DNA of 64,000 nt from Streptomyces macrolidinus. Lineage in GTDB: Bacteria > Actinomycetota > Actinomycetes > Streptomycetales > Streptomycetaceae. Below the pieces are notes generated by a model. The model worked only from the letters and a program-made list of their open reading frames with translations. It was not told where the DNA came from and searched no databases. Every line of letters starts with the position of its first letter. Position 1 is the first letter of the stretch. Position numbers and translations under genes: made by a program. Location: the NCBI RefSeq assembly GCF_023887685.1, contig NZ_JAMWMR010000007.1, forward strand, positions 186,001 through 250,000. The letters run 5' to 3'. This document shows, in pieces, positions 63,354 through 64,000 of the stretch.

Positions 63354-64000
63354 TGATCGAGGCCCGACACCTCCGTGTGCTCCGCGCCGTGGCCGCCAGT
63401 GGCTCCTTCTCTGCGGCGGCGCGCGAACTGGGCTGCACCCAGCCCGCCGTCAGCCAGCAGATGAAGGCGCTGGAGACGTCCGTCGGCACGCCCCTGCTGA
63501 TCCGCAGCGGCCGTGAGATGCGTCTGACGCAGGCCGGCGAGGCGCTCGTACGGCATGCGACAGGCATCCTCGCCGGGCTGACCGCCGCCGAGGAGGAGGT
63601 CGCCGCCATCGCGGGCCTCAGGGCCGGCCGGGTCCGCCTCGTCTCCTTCCCGAGCGGCAGCTCCACGCTCGTCCCCACCGCGCTCGCCGCGCTGCGCGCC
63701 GCGCATCCCGGCACCCGGGTCTCCCTCGAGGAGGCCGAGCCCCCCGAGTCCGTCGAGAAGCTGCGCGCCGGTGACTGCGATGTCGCGCTCGCCTTCCGCT
63801 ACGAGGGAGCGGCGGGCGTCGAGGAGTGGGACGACCTGATCGTCCGCCCCCTGCTCTCCGACCGCCTCGTCGCCCTGGTCCCCGAGCGCCATCGGCTGGC
63901 GCGCGCGGAGTCCGTCGCCATCGGCGACCTCGCGAGGGAGTCGTGGATCGCGGGCTGTTCGCGCTGCCGGGGCCAGCTCGTCCAGGTGTGCGAGAGCGCG
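63354..64000 (+). CDS. LysR-family regulator (3' cut by window)
   Basis: The first 215 codons are present and open to the edge. Winged helix: IEARHLRVLRAVAASGSFSA and CTQPAVSQQMKALETSVG. The effector domain begins GLRAGRVRLVSFPSGSSTLV. GTG start at 63354. It may control the divergent MOSC gene or its own; the ligand is unknown. Confidence 0.93.

Overview
The window is chromosomal DNA from a Streptomyces or very close actinomycete. The evidence is very GC-rich codon third positions, GTG starts, TTGAC(C/A)...TAnnnT promoters, actinobacterial forms of the ribosomal proteins, a groESL1 operon with CIRCE sites and a His-rich GroEL1 tail, and a whiJ/bldB/abaA-type gene set. No transposase, tRNA, rRNA or CRISPR array was seen.

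Layout. (1) 1-10.3 kb: end of rpoB, rpoC, then the str operon (rpsL, rpsG, fusA, tuf). (2) 10.3-16.8 kb: an accessory block between the str and S10 operons. It holds a winged-helix/zinc-ribbon protein with a frameshifted partner, a HATPase anti-sigma-like protein divergent from an XRE-DUF5753 regulator, four overlapping DUF397 genes made by tandem duplication, a methyltransferase whose N-terminus looks like a fifth, truncated DUF397 copy, gdhA and a small membrane protein. (3) 16.9-34.6 kb: the S10-spc-alpha cluster, with secY, adk, map, infA, rpmJ, rpsM, rpsK, rpoA, rplQ and truA. rpsD is not in its enteric place between rpsK and rpoA. (4) 34.7-37.1 kb: a membrane-anchored protein, a palindromic MITE-like repeat, then rplM-rpsI. 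(5) 37.2-46 kb: cell-wall precursor and CoA genes (glmM, coaA, glmS), a lipoprotein, and a TPR-like/M16 peptidase pair. (6) 46-56.7 kb: acpS, nnrED, an L,D-transpeptidase, alr, a hydrolase, and the t6A set tsaE-tsaB-rimI-tsaD. (7) 56.7-64 kb: tandem deacetylase lipoproteins (the second has lost its catalytic Asp pair), groES-groEL1, a SnoaL-type protein, an SDR, a MOSC protein and the start of a LysR regulator that runs off the window.

Functionally most of the window is growth machinery: transcription, translation, secretion, N-terminal Met removal, tRNA t6A, peptidoglycan precursors and chaperonin. The parts most worth following up are the DUF397 array with its methyltransferase fusion, a 25-nt element shared by the rpsL and rpsJ leaders together with other structured ribosomal leaders, the paired deacetylase/pseudo-deacetylase, the membrane-tethered M16 peptidase, and a run of housekeeping genes whose -10 box lies 6-7 nt from the start codon, as expected for leaderless mRNAs.
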